From the NCBI RefSeq assembly GCF_937859865.1, contig NZ_CALMAT010000123.1, forward strand, positions 33,861 to 67,901: 34,041 bases of DNA. The letters are read 5' to 3'. Below the pieces are notes generated by a model. It was not told where the DNA came from. It searched no databases and saw only the letters and a list, made by a program, of their open reading frames with translations. Both the position numbers and the translations under genes were made by a program. Within the stretch, counting starts at the first letter, position 1. Every line of letters starts with the position of its first letter. Below, piece after piece: positions 1-7,234 of the stretch. This DNA is from an uncultured Mucilaginibacter sp. Lineage in GTDB: Bacteria; Bacteroidota; Bacteroidia; Sphingobacteriales; Sphingobacteriaceae.

Positions 1-426
1 ATGATCGTGTAAATAACGGTCTTTCAGGATAAATAAAAACTCGGTCCCGCCAAAAATAGAGCTTAAACGAAGCTGGTCGCCGCCGGTAAACATCACCACA
101 TCTGCTTTTTTGATGCGTGCTAAATAAGCAGGGTTGGCGGCATCTTCGCGGCTGCGGATGTCCAGCACGTTTACGTTCTCCACATCAAGTTGGTTAAAAG
201 CTTTGATATACTCTTCGCCAACCAGTTCCGGGATTTGGGAAGCTGTGGTAACGACTTCAACAATAGAGTTTTCTGTATGGGCAGATTCTGTAATGATCCG
301 TTTTAAAATTCCATGCTCAAAAAACCGGAGGTGGTCTGGCTGTTTGATGTTTTCCAAGGCACTGATGTTCGTACCCAAGTCAACGGCACCGCCTATAATT
401 ACTAATTTGCCTGTTGGTATGCTCAT
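1..426 (-). CDS. cphB: cyanophycinase (peptidase S51 family), C-terminus cut by window edge
   Basis: Cyanophycinase is a serine-type exopeptidase that cleaves the storage polymer cyanophycin (multi-L-arginyl-poly-L-aspartate) to beta-Asp-Arg dipeptides. The 142 visible residues begin MSIPTGKLVIIGGAVDLGTN and contain a segment matching the family's typical FTGGDQ motif (VVMFTGGDQLRLSSIFGGTE). The reading frame stays open to position 1, so the C-terminal half, including the active-site serine region, lies outside the window. The ATG at 426-424 follows a TAnnTTTG-type box on the same strand. The gene is divergent from cyanophycin synthetase, with 152 bp between the two starts, so breakdown and synthesis of the polymer are encoded back to back. 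The + strand ORF that overlaps this gene is an antisense shadow. Confidence 0.88.
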   Translation of the reverse strand, partial: MSIPTGKLVIIGGAVDLGTNISALENIKQPDHLRFFEHGILKRIITESAHTENSIVEVVTTASQIPELVGEEYIKAFNQLDVENVNVLDIRSREDAANPAYLARIKKADVVMFTGGDQLRLSSIFGGTEFLFILKDRYLHDH

Positions 427-451
427 CAATGAAAAATTAAAGGTATTTTTC

Positions 452-459
452 CAAAGATA
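452..459 (-). promoter_or_regulatory. putative Bacteroidota -7 box for the cyanophycinase gene
   Basis: Read on the minus strand this is TATCTTTG, an exact match to the Bacteroidota -7 consensus TAnnTTTG, 26 bp upstream of the cyanophycinase ATG. No clear TTTG element is visible at the expected -33 distance, so only the -7 half is supported. Confidence 0.4.
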
Positions 460-548
460 ACGGCACGCAGCACGAATAGTTGAACGATAATTGTATTTTA
501 TATTCAAAAACTTATTTAATTGCAGGTGTTTCAACAAAAAAACAGGTA

Positions 549-560
549 TAAAAACAGCAT
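549..560 (+). repeat. dispersed motif copy, ACAG form, 5' leader of cphA
   Basis: TAAAAACAGCAT lies 18 bp before the cphA ATG in the divergent cphB-cphA spacer. It is one of 13 exact copies of TAAAAACAGYA in this window (see findings). Confidence 0.7.
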
Positions 561-578
561 TAACAGCATATATATTTT

Positions 579-1943
579 ATGAAGATTGAAAAGATTCAGG
601 TACTGAAAGGGCCAAATATTTGGAGCACTTACCGGAAAAAGTTGATACAAATGCGCCTGGACCTGGAGGAATTGGAAGAACAGCCAACTAATACGATTGT
701 CGGTTTTTACGAAAGGCTGGAAGCTTTTATGCCTTCGTTGTACAGCCACCGCTGTTCGCCCGGTGTGCCCGGCGGTTTTTTTGCCAGGGTAAAAGAAGGG
801 ACTTGGATGGGGCATGTGATTGAGCATATCGCCCTCGAAATACAAAGTTTGGCCGGCATGGATACTGGTTATGGCCGCACCCGAGAAACGCATACCAAAG
901 GTGTTTACTACGTAGTTTTTAATTATGAGGAAGAAAAAGTAGGCGTTTATGCAGCCGAAGCGGCCGTCAGGATTGCTAAAGCACTGATCAATAATTTGCC
1001 TTATGATTTGGAGGAAGATATCCAACAGCTTAAAAAAATCCGCGAGCAAACGCGTTTAGGGCCAAGCACAGGTTCTTTGGTAGAAGAAGCGATTGCCCAT
1101 GATATTCCCTGGATCAGGCTAAACAATCAATCTTTGGTGCAATTGGGTTATGGCAAAAACCAGGTGCGCATCCGTGCAACCATGACCGAGCGCACCAGCA
1201 GTATTGCCGTTGATTTGGCCGGCAACAAAGAAGAAACCAAACGTTTACTGGAAGAACAAGCCATCCCCGTGGCAAAAGGCATGACCGTTACTTCTGTTGC
1301 AGGCGTTCACGAAGCCATCCGAAAAGTTGGTTTCCCTTTGGTTTTCAAGCCTTTGGATGGCAACCACGGGCGCGGCGCAACCATCAACGTAAAAACAGAA
1401 CAGGAAGCTTTGGATGCTTTTGAACATGCCGCAAAGGTTTCCCGGAAAGTGATTGTAGAACGGTTTATTATCGGTTACGATTTCCGGATCTTGGTGATTG
1501 ATTATAAAATGGTGGCTGCGGCACTACGCGTTCCGGCAAATGTAATTGGCAACGGAAAATCAACCATTCAGGAATTAATTGATATGGAAAACAGCGATCC
1601 GCGGCGTGGTTACGGACACGAAAACGTGCTGACCGAAATTAATATTGACCGCGACCTCTTAGATTTACTCGATAAAAGAAGCTATACTTTAGAAAGCATT
1701 CCGCCCGAAGGCGAACAAGTTTTCCTGAAATCCACCGCAAACCTTAGTACCGGCGGAACTTCGGTTGATGTTACCGATATGGTGCATCCGCAAAATATTT
1801 TTTTCTGCGAACGCATTGCGCGCATCATCGGCTTGGATATTTGCGGGATTGATATCATGGCCAAAAACCTTACCCAGCCTTTAACAGAAAACGGCGGCGT
1901 AGTGTTGGAAGTAAATGCTGCGCCCGGTTGCAGGATGCATTAG
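579..1943 (+). CDS. cphA: cyanophycin synthetase, N-terminal part ending at an in-frame TAG
   Basis: CphA polymerises aspartate and arginine into cyanophycin with ATP. It has an N-terminal domain, an ATP-grasp domain and a C-terminal Mur-ligase-like domain. This 454-residue part holds the N-terminal domain (about residues 1-160) and the ATP-grasp domain, which ends in the family motif EVNAAPG followed by CRMH. The protein stops at TAG 1941-1943. The same reading frame continues to 3203 with the Mur-ligase domain, so a single gene of about 874 codons has been split by one stop codon. Known CphA proteins normally read GFRMHLAPS.GLPRN here; this sequence reads GCRMH-stop-ASSADLPRN, the same length with several substitutions. 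Either the gene is a recent nonsense mutant, or the sequence is wrong locally, or two polypeptides are made. An ACAG-form motif copy lies in the leader, and near-matches to the dispersed motif occur at 790 and 1673. Confidence 0.85.
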   Translation: MKIEKIQVLKGPNIWSTYRKKLIQMRLDLEELEEQPTNTIVGFYERLEAFMPSLYSHRCSPGVPGGFFARVKEGTWMGHVIEHIALEIQSLAGMDTGYGRTRETHTKGVYYVVFNYEEEKVGVYAAEAAVRIAKALINNLPYDLEEDIQQLKKIREQTRLGPSTGSLVEEAIAHDIPWIRLNNQSLVQLGYGKNQVRIRATMTERTSSIAVDLAGNKEETKRLLEEQAIPVAKGMTVTSVAGVHEAIRKVGFPLVFKPLDGNHGRGATINVKTEQEALDAFEHAAKVSRKVIVERFIIGYDFRILVIDYKMVAAALRVPANVIGNGKSTIQELIDMENSDPRRGYGHENVLTEINIDRDLLDLLDKRSYTLESIPPEGEQVFLKSTANLSTGGTSVDVTDMVHPQNIFFCERIARIIGLDICGIDIMAKNLTQPLTENGGVVLEVNAAPGCRMH

Positions 1944-1958
1944 GCGTCTAGCGCAGAT

Positions 1959-3203
1959 TTGCCTCGAAATATAGCGGCACCAGTGATTGATATGTTGTAC
2001 CCTTACGGCAAATCCGCCCGCATCCCCATTATTGCTATTACCGGAACGAACGGTAAAACCACAACTACACGTTTAATTGCCCATTTGGTAAAAAACAACG
2101 GTTACCGGGTTGGTTTTACCACTTCGGATGGCATCTACGTTCAAAATACGTTGATGTTAAAAGGCGATACCACCGGCCCGGTGAGTGCAGAATTTATCTT
2201 AAAAGATCCAACGGTCGAATTTGCGGTGCTTGAAACGGCCCGCGGCGGGATTTTACGGTCGGGTTTGGGTTTTGGCCAATGCGATATCGGCGTTTTGACC
2301 AATATCCAGGAAGACCATTTAGGTTTGAACGATATCCATACGCTTGATGAATTATCCAGGGTAAAAGAAGTAGTGATCAATTCGGTGAAAAAAAGCGGTT
2401 GGGCCGTAATCAATGCCGATAATGAATACTGTGTTAAAATCGGCAAAAGGGCCGGTTGCCATGTGGTGTATTTCAGTATGGACGAAAACAACCCGATCAT
2501 CGTGCAGCAATCCAACCTGGGCAATATTTCCTGCGTTTACGAAAACGGTTACATCACCATCAAAAAAGGCGGTTGGAAAATAAGGGTGCAAAAAGCAGCA
2601 CAAATCCCGCTGACTTTTGGCGGAACGGTAAGCTTTATGATCCAAAATGTTTTGGCGGCCACGCTTACAGCTTTTGTTTGGGGTTTCCGTACCGAAGATA
2701 TCAAAACTTCGCTCGAAACCTTTATCCCTTCAGCAGCGCAAACGCCCGGCCGGATGAATATTTTTCCGTTTAAAGATTTTAAAATTATGGTGGATTTCGC
2801 CCACAACCCGGATGGCTTTAACGGTATCAAACAGTTTTTGCAAACCATTGATTCTCCGCAAAAAATTGGTTTGATTGCCGCAACCGGCGACCGCCGGGAC
2901 GAAGATATCCGCGAAATTGGGCGTATCGCAGCAGAAATGTTTGACCACATCATCCTTCGGCAGGAAAACCATTTGCGCGGCCGCAAAAAAGAAGAACTGT
3001 TAAAGCTGATGGAAGAAGGCGTTTTATCGGCAGAAAAAAAACCAACCTACGAAATTGCACCCGGGGAAATGGATGTGTTTGAACACGCCATCCGGATGGC
3101 AAAACCAAGCGCTTTTATTGTTGCTTTGAGTGATGTGGTTGATAATGCAATTGATGTCGTGCTGCGTTTTCAGGAAAAAGAACGTGCCGGAACGTTTATT
3201 TAA
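1959..3203 (+). CDS. cphA: cyanophycin synthetase, C-terminal Mur-ligase part (same frame, after the TAG)
   Basis: This is the remainder of cyanophycin synthetase, in frame with the part ending at 1943. It contains the Mur-ligase ATP-binding loop ITGTNGKTTTTRL at about residues 28-40, GGILRSGLGFG, the EDHLG segment, the VDFAHNPDGF segment and ATGDRRDEDI. In the intact enzyme this domain adds arginine to the aspartate backbone. The only start after the stop is a TTG at 1959, with no ribosome-binding sequence, so separate translation is uncertain and this may be the untranslated remnant of a nonsense mutant. The dispersed motif TAAAAGAAGTA sits in the coding sequence at 2362-2372, read as Val-Lys-Glu-Val. 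The 3' end overlaps the convergent glycosylase gene by 8 bp. Confidence 0.75.
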   Translation: MPRNIAAPVIDMLYPYGKSARIPIIAITGTNGKTTTTRLIAHLVKNNGYRVGFTTSDGIYVQNTLMLKGDTTGPVSAEFILKDPTVEFAVLETARGGILRSGLGFGQCDIGVLTNIQEDHLGLNDIHTLDELSRVKEVVINSVKKSGWAVINADNEYCVKIGKRAGCHVVYFSMDENNPIIVQQSNLGNISCVYENGYITIKKGGWKIRVQKAAQIPLTFGGTVSFMIQNVLAATLTAFVWGFRTEDIKTSLETFIPSAAQTPGRMNIFPFKDFKIMVDFAHNPDGFNGIKQFLQTIDSPQKIGLIAATGDRRDEDIREIGRIAAEMFDHIILRQENHLRGRKKEELLKLMEEGVLSAEKKPTYEIAPGEMDVFEHAIRMAKPSAFIVALSDVVDNAIDVVLRFQEKERAGTFI

Positions 3204-3825
3204 CCTTTCGACGACTCAAATATTCGTGCCATAAAAGCATGGTGGCAATGGTACGATAAGGTTTCCAGGCTTCTGCAATTTGCAGAAGCCTTTCTTTTGA
3301 AGTTTCGGGCGGCAGGTTTTTCACTCGTTTGATGGCTTGGACAACGGCCAAATCGCCAATTGGGAAAACATCTGTGCGATGCAAAATAAAGATGAGGTAA
3401 ATGTCCGTCGTCCAGTTGCCGATGCCTTTTATTGCGGTCAGTTTTGTCCGAACTTCATCGTCTGGCAACAAAACCAGTTCATCTAATTTTAAGTTTCCGC
3501 TTAAAATAGTTGCTGCTAAATCTCGGGCATAAACTGTTTTTTGCCGGCTAAAATAACAGGCTTTCAGTTCTTCATCAGTTAAAGCCAACAGGTTTTCTGC
3601 GGAGATTTGGCCAATTTTTTCTTTCAGTTTTTGCAGTGCCGATAAAGCTGAAGCCAGCGAAACCTGCTGTTCCAAAATGATATGTACTAATGATTCAAAC
3701 GTGTTTGGCCTGCTCCAAAAAGGTGGATAACCGTACACTGAAATTATGGTGCTAAAAGAAGCATCGCGGTTGGCGAGTTCATTACAAAGCTGGTTTAGGT
3801 TTTGTTGGGTGAATGAAGCGGGCAT
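3196..3825 (-). CDS. DNA-3-methyladenine glycosylase, AlkA/HhH-GPD family
   Basis: This base-excision repair glycosylase would remove alkylated purines such as 3-methyladenine from DNA. The 209-residue protein carries the helix-hairpin-helix motif IKGIGNWTTDIYL (residues 132-144) and then the Gly/Pro-rich loop with catalytic Asp158 (VFPIGDLAV), the HhH-GPD signature. It is shorter than E. coli AlkA (282 residues) because it lacks the N-terminal beta domain, as is common in bacterial homologues. It converges on cphA with an 8-bp overlap. Two odd DNA features lie inside the gene: a 25-bp near-perfect palindrome at 3267-3291 and a full copy of the dispersed motif at 3753-3764, which encodes Asp-Ala-Ser-Phe-Ser on this strand. 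I am sure of the family but not of the exact substrate range. Confidence 0.87.
   Translation of the reverse strand: MPASFTQQNLNQLCNELANRDASFSTIISVYGYPPFWSRPNTFESLVHIILEQQVSLASALSALQKLKEKIGQISAENLLALTDEELKACYFSRQKTVYARDLAATILSGNLKLDELVLLPDDEVRTKLTAIKGIGNWTTDIYLIFILHRTDVFPIGDLAVVQAIKRVKNLPPETSKERLLQIAEAWKPYRTIATMLLWHEYLSRRKVK
3267..3291. repeat. 25-bp palindrome inside the glycosylase gene
   Basis: AGGCTTCTGCAA and TTGCAGAAGCCT are perfect 12-bp inverted arms around a single central T. The palindrome is fully within coding sequence, where it encodes part of RLLQIAEAWK. It could fold into a strong hairpin in either strand or bind a dimeric protein; it may also be chance. Confidence 0.6.
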
Positions 3826-3905
3826 CGGCTGTATTAAATGTTAAAGATTGAACATGCTTCGTTGCAGAATGATTTAATTTAGCAACCAATTTAAAATAAT
3901 TTTGA

Positions 3906-5081
3906 ATGACTCCGACTAATCCTTGCAACCGCCTTCAACCCATACTGTTTTTAGCACTGTTTTTTTGCTGCATTTCCGCTTGTTCTTCCCTCAAAAAAGT
4001 ACCGGTAAAAGAAGTATCGGCAACCATCAGCAGCTTAAAATTTTTGGATGAATACGATTTGCCGTACAACCTGCAATACCAAAATACAACAGTCGGCGGT
4101 TTATCAGGCATTGATTACGATGCAAAAAACGATGTGTATTATATCATCAGCGATGACCGTTCGGAGATCAACCCTTCGCGTTTTTATACAGCTAAAATCA
4201 GCTTGGCCGGAAAAGAAATCAACAGCGTAAAACTCATCGCGGTAACTACTTTAAAACAGCAAAACAACCAGCCGTACCCGGATTTGAAGCAGCACACCAA
4301 AGAAACCGTTGACCCGGAAGCCATCCGCTATAACCCCAAAACCAATCAATTAATTTGGAGCAGTGAAGGTGAACGCATTGTAAAACAAGGAGATACAGTT
4401 TTGATTGACCCGGCTGTAAATATCATTTCTACTTCCGGGAAATTGATTAACACCTTGCCGTTGCCCAACAATTTAAAAATGCACGCAACAGAAACCGGGC
4501 CACGCAGAAACGGCGTTTTAGAAGGCTTGACTTTTGCCGATAACTACCAAACGCTGTACGTAAACCTGGAAGAACCGTTGTACCAGGACGGGCCGCGTGC
4601 TGACGTAACACCAAACAATGCCTTGGTCCGCATTTATAAATTTGATTGGAAAACGAAGCAAAACACGGCGCAATATGCCTACCAGCTTGAACCGGTTGCA
4701 TATCCGGCAAAGCCTGAAAACGGGTTTAAAATAAACGGAATCCCGGATATTCTTTCCATCAACAAAAACCAGCTTTTAGTTACCGAGCGTTCTTTTTCTG
4801 ACGGGAAAGAAGGTTGCGTGATTCGCGTTTTTCTGGCTGATTTAACTGGTGCGGACAATGTGGTGGATAATGCTTCTCTCCTAAAAAATCCGCCGCAACA
4901 TTTGATTCGCAAAAAGCTTTTATTAAACATGGATGATTTGAAAATCTATATTGATAACGTGGAAGGAGCAACCTTTGGCCCGACTTTGCCAAACGGACAT
5001 CATACAATCATTTTTGTGGCGGATAACAACTTTGCAAAGACGGAAAAAACGCAGTTTTTGCTGTTTGAGGTGATTCCATAA
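3906..5081 (+). CDS. phytase-like esterase domain lipoprotein
   Basis: This 391-residue protein has a lipoprotein signal: a hydrophobic stretch from about residue 11, then the lipobox ISAC with Cys26. It is therefore expected to be exported and lipid-anchored. The body matches the 'esterase-like activity of phytase' family: repeated beta-propeller style segments GGLSGIDYDAKNDVYYIISD, DPEAIRYNPKTNQLIWSSEG, GVLEGLTFADNYQTLYVNLE and DNVEGATFGP. The substrate is not known for most members, so phosphoesterase activity is a family-based guess. Two copies of the dispersed motif sit in the first 40 codons, an ACAG form at 3943-3953 on the minus strand and a GAAG form at 4006-4017 (Val-Lys-Glu-Val). 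A further copy follows the stop codon by 9 bp. The ATG at 3906 is the only start that keeps the signal peptide. Confidence 0.8.
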   Translation: MTPTNPCNRLQPILFLALFFCCISACSSLKKVPVKEVSATISSLKFLDEYDLPYNLQYQNTTVGGLSGIDYDAKNDVYYIISDDRSEINPSRFYTAKISLAGKEINSVKLIAVTTLKQQNNQPYPDLKQHTKETVDPEAIRYNPKTNQLIWSSEGERIVKQGDTVLIDPAVNIISTSGKLINTLPLPNNLKMHATETGPRRNGVLEGLTFADNYQTLYVNLEEPLYQDGPRADVTPNNALVRIYKFDWKTKQNTAQYAYQLEPVAYPAKPENGFKINGIPDILSINKNQLLVTERSFSDGKEGCVIRVFLADLTGADNVVDNASLLKNPPQHLIRKKLLLNMDDLKIYIDNVEGATFGPTLPNGHHTIIFVADNNFAKTEKTQFLLFEVIP

Positions 5082-5090
5082 ATTTTATTG

Positions 5091-5102
5091 ATGCTTCTTT
5101 TA
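5091..5102 (-). repeat. dispersed motif copy after the phytase-like gene
   Basis: ATGCTTCTTTTA (minus-strand TAAAAGAAGCAT) begins 9 bp after the stop codon of the lipoprotein gene. The following bases, TCGGATAAATTTATGTGTG, resemble those after the copies at 8766 and 12161, so this is the longer version of the repeat. Confidence 0.75.
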
Positions 5103-5138
5103 TCGGATAAATTTATGTGTGCTTTTGTTAATAGTTTT

Positions 5139-5164
5139 TTGGATTAGGATTTCGGTCTTATAAT
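5139..5164 (+). promoter_or_regulatory. possible rarA promoter
   Basis: A T-run ending in TTG (5139-5141) is followed after 17 bp by TATAAT (5159-5164), 16 bp before the rarA ATG. The spacing is promoter-like, but the -7 box does not match TAnnTTTG, so confidence is low. Confidence 0.3.
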
Positions 5165-5180
5165 CTCGAATTTTATTCCG

Positions 5181-6461
5181 ATGAATAACTTACCTCCTTT
5201 AGCTGAGCGAATGCGGCCAAAAAGTTTGGACGATTACGCCGGTCAGCAGCATTTGGTTGGCGCAGGTGCCGTTTTGCGCAAAGCGATCGAATCTGGAAAT
5301 ATGCCTTCCATCATTTTGTGGGGACCGCCGGGCGTTGGTAAAACTACGTTGGCAAATATTATTTCTCAATCCTTGAGTCGGCCGTTTTTTGCGTTGAGTG
5401 CGATAAATTCGGGTGTAAAAGAAGTACGCGAGGTGATTGAAAAAGCTTCAATGCTGAAAAAAAGCGGACAACCGCAACCAATTTTATTTATTGACGAAAT
5501 CCATCGTTTTTCCAAATCGCAACAAGATTCACTGCTTGGCGCGGTTGAAAAAGGCATCATTACGCTGATTGGCGCCACTACGGAAAACCCGTCTTTTGAA
5601 GTTATTTCGGCTTTGCTTTCCCGTTGTCAGGTTTATATTTTAAAGAATTTGACCGAGCAGGAACTCATCGGTTTACTGCAAAAAGCGATTGCTACCGATA
5701 CTGTTTTTAGCACCAAAAAAATCGTGATCGAAGAATATGAAGCTTTGATCCGGCTTTCCGGCGGCGATGCGCGGAAACTGTTGAACATTTTCGAGCTTTT
5801 GGTAAATGCGTTAGACAGCGACGAAATTACCATCACCAATAAATTAGTACTCGATAACGTGCAGCAAAACATGGCTTTGTACGATAAGGCCGGCGAGCAG
5901 CATTACGATATTATTTCGGCCTTTATCAAATCCATCCGCGGTAGCGACCCCAATGCAGCAGTTTATTGGTTGGCCAGGATGATTGCCGGTGGCGAAGATG
6001 CTTTGTTTATCGCCCGAAGGTTGTTGATTTTAGCTTCGGAAGATGTAGGCAATGCCAATCCAAATGCGCTGCTTCTGGCCAATAATTGTTTCCAGGCAGT
6101 CAATGTTATTGGCTGGCCCGAATCGCGCATTATCCTTTCGCAAACGGTTGTTTACCTGGCCAATTCCCCAAAAAGCAATGCCAGTTACGAAGCGATTGGC
6201 AAAGCACAGCAATTGGTAACGCAAACCGGCGATTTGCCTGTGCCTTTGCATCTCCGCAATGCACCAACCAAACTGATGAAAAACATCGGCTACGGCAAAG
6301 AATACCAATATGCTCATGCTTTTGAAGGCAATTTTGCCGATCAGGAATATCTGCCCGATGCCATCAGCGGAACAAAATTGTACGAGCCGGGCAACAACCC
6401 AGCCGAAACGAAATTTAAAGAGCGATTGAAGAGTTTGTGGAAAGAGAAGTATAAGTATTAA
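5181..6461 (+). CDS. rarA: replication-associated recombination protein A (MgsA/RarA AAA+ ATPase)
   Basis: RarA is a clamp-loader-like AAA+ ATPase that acts at stalled replication forks and single-strand gaps. The 426-residue length is normal. The Walker A motif GPPGVGKTT is at residues 48-56 and Walker B ILFIDEIHR at 101-109. The sensor segment GATTENPSFEV and the family-specific C-terminal region (GSDPNAAVYWLARMIAGGED, ASEDVGNANPNAL) are present. Coding sequence contains one GAAG motif copy (5416-5426, Val-Lys-Glu-Val) and one ACAG copy on the opposite strand (5699-5709). The gene stands alone between the lipoprotein and the small antitoxin-like gene. Confidence 0.95.
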   Translation: MNNLPPLAERMRPKSLDDYAGQQHLVGAGAVLRKAIESGNMPSIILWGPPGVGKTTLANIISQSLSRPFFALSAINSGVKEVREVIEKASMLKKSGQPQPILFIDEIHRFSKSQQDSLLGAVEKGIITLIGATTENPSFEVISALLSRCQVYILKNLTEQELIGLLQKAIATDTVFSTKKIVIEEYEALIRLSGGDARKLLNIFELLVNALDSDEITITNKLVLDNVQQNMALYDKAGEQHYDIISAFIKSIRGSDPNAAVYWLARMIAGGEDALFIARRLLILASEDVGNANPNALLLANNCFQAVNVIGWPESRIILSQTVVYLANSPKSNASYEAIGKAQQLVTQTGDLPVPLHLRNAPTKLMKNIGYGKEYQYAHAFEGNFADQEYLPDAISGTKLYEPGNNPAETKFKERLKSLWKEKYKY

Positions 6462-6481
6462 GGTTTAAAAATCGTATAGAC

Positions 6482-6515
6482 TTTGCAACCGCGACAAAAT
6501 CTTTAAGTAAATTTG
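6482..6515 (+). promoter_or_regulatory. Bacteroidota-type promoter for the antitoxin-toxin pair
   Basis: TTTG (6482-6485) and TAAATTTG (6508-6515, exact TAnnTTTG) are separated by 22 bp, close to the usual -33/-7 spacing of the phylum. The -7 box lies 18 bp before the ATG at 6534. This is one of the best promoters in the window. Confidence 0.5.
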
Positions 6516-6533
6516 TTTTTGAAATAGTAAGTT

Positions 6534-6788
6534 ATGATGACTTTGATTGTAAAAAACTTCAACGAAAAACATATTGGGCTTTTAAAAGAAATGGCTGATG
6601 CGCTAAATTTTTCTTTTAAAGAATTGGATAGTTTTCCAACAGAAACAGATGTTCAAAAGAATGCTATTTCTGATGCTGAAGAAAAGGAAATGACTTCTTT
6701 ATCAATGCAGGCATCAACACAATCGCTAACAGAATTGTGGGACAAAGAAGATGATTGTTACTGGAATTCTTATCTCGAAAACCAATAG
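6534..6788 (+). CDS. small antitoxin-like protein (DUF2683-like) upstream of mazF remnant
   Basis: An 84-residue acidic protein begins MTLIVKNFNEKHIGLLKEMA and is rich in Glu, Ser and Lys. It resembles DUF2683-type small proteins that precede MazF/PemK toxins in Bacteroidota. Its stop codon is 3 bp before the ATG of a MazF-like reading frame, the usual spacing for a toxin-antitoxin operon. I infer that it is the antitoxin, which would bind and neutralise the RNase and repress its own promoter (a good promoter lies at 6482-6515). No DNA-binding motif is obvious. The start at the second ATG (6537) is equally possible. Confidence 0.65.
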   Translation: MMTLIVKNFNEKHIGLLKEMADALNFSFKELDSFPTETDVQKNAISDAEEKEMTSLSMQASTQSLTELWDKEDDCYWNSYLENQ

Positions 6789-6791
6789 CTG

Positions 6792-7172
6792 ATGCCATAT
6801 AAGCAAGGCGATGTTGTATTGCTGCCTTTTCCGTTTACCAATCAGCAAGGATCGAAAGTAAGGCCCGGAATTGTAGTTTCTAATTCGTTGGTTAATCAAA
6901 CATCGAAAGATGTGATTATTGTTCAGCTTACCACTTAAAATATAAAAGAACTAACGTTAGCTGTTGAAATAAATAGCCAACATTTAACGGTTCCTTTTAA
7001 AGTGCCGCATTCTACGCAATTTGTTTATTGCAAAAAAGTGTTGGTGATTGAACAGGAGTTGATCTTAAAAAAAATAGCTGAGGTTGATGATATTCAAAAA
7101 TTGGATGAGATATTAACTACGATCAAATCTGTTTTTGAATTGGATAAGCAGCATTTAATTTTCCAATCATAA
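6792..7172 (+). pseudogene. MazF/PemK-type toxin with in-frame TAA stop
   Basis: The frame encodes 48 residues, MPYKQGDVVLLPFPFTNQQG and then SKVRPGIVVSN, a clear match to the N-terminal beta-barrel of MazF/PemK endoribonucleases. It then meets TAA at 6936-6938. The same frame continues for 77 more codons (from NIKELTLAVEIN to KQHLIFQS) and ends at TAA 7170-7172, giving the usual total of about 126 residues. So a single nonsense change, with no frameshift, has broken the toxin while the antitoxin frame stays intact, the expected order of decay for such a pair. The 48-residue fragment lacks the second half of the fold and should be inactive. A sequencing error at one base is the alternative. 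Confidence 0.75.
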
Positions 7173-7184
7173 CGATTAATTTTC

Positions 7185-7214
7185 TTGCTTCCGCTTTTTA
7201 AAATTGTAAATTAC
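7185..7214 (+). promoter_or_regulatory. putative promoter for the permease gene
   Basis: TTG (7185-7187) and TAAATTAC (7207-7214, six of eight match to TAnnTTTG) are 19 bp apart and end 20 bp before the ATG at 7235. Confidence 0.35.
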
Positions 7215-7234
7215 TTGCCGAAATCCCTTCGCCT

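Noticed and set aside
134-460. 108-codon + strand ORF
   Set aside because: It is antisense to a clear cyanophycinase frame on the minus strand that contains the family motif FTGGDQ.
4870-4889. ATGCTTCTCTCCTAAAAAAT in the phytase-like gene
   Set aside because: The core departs from the consensus at several positions; possibly a decayed copy but not counted.
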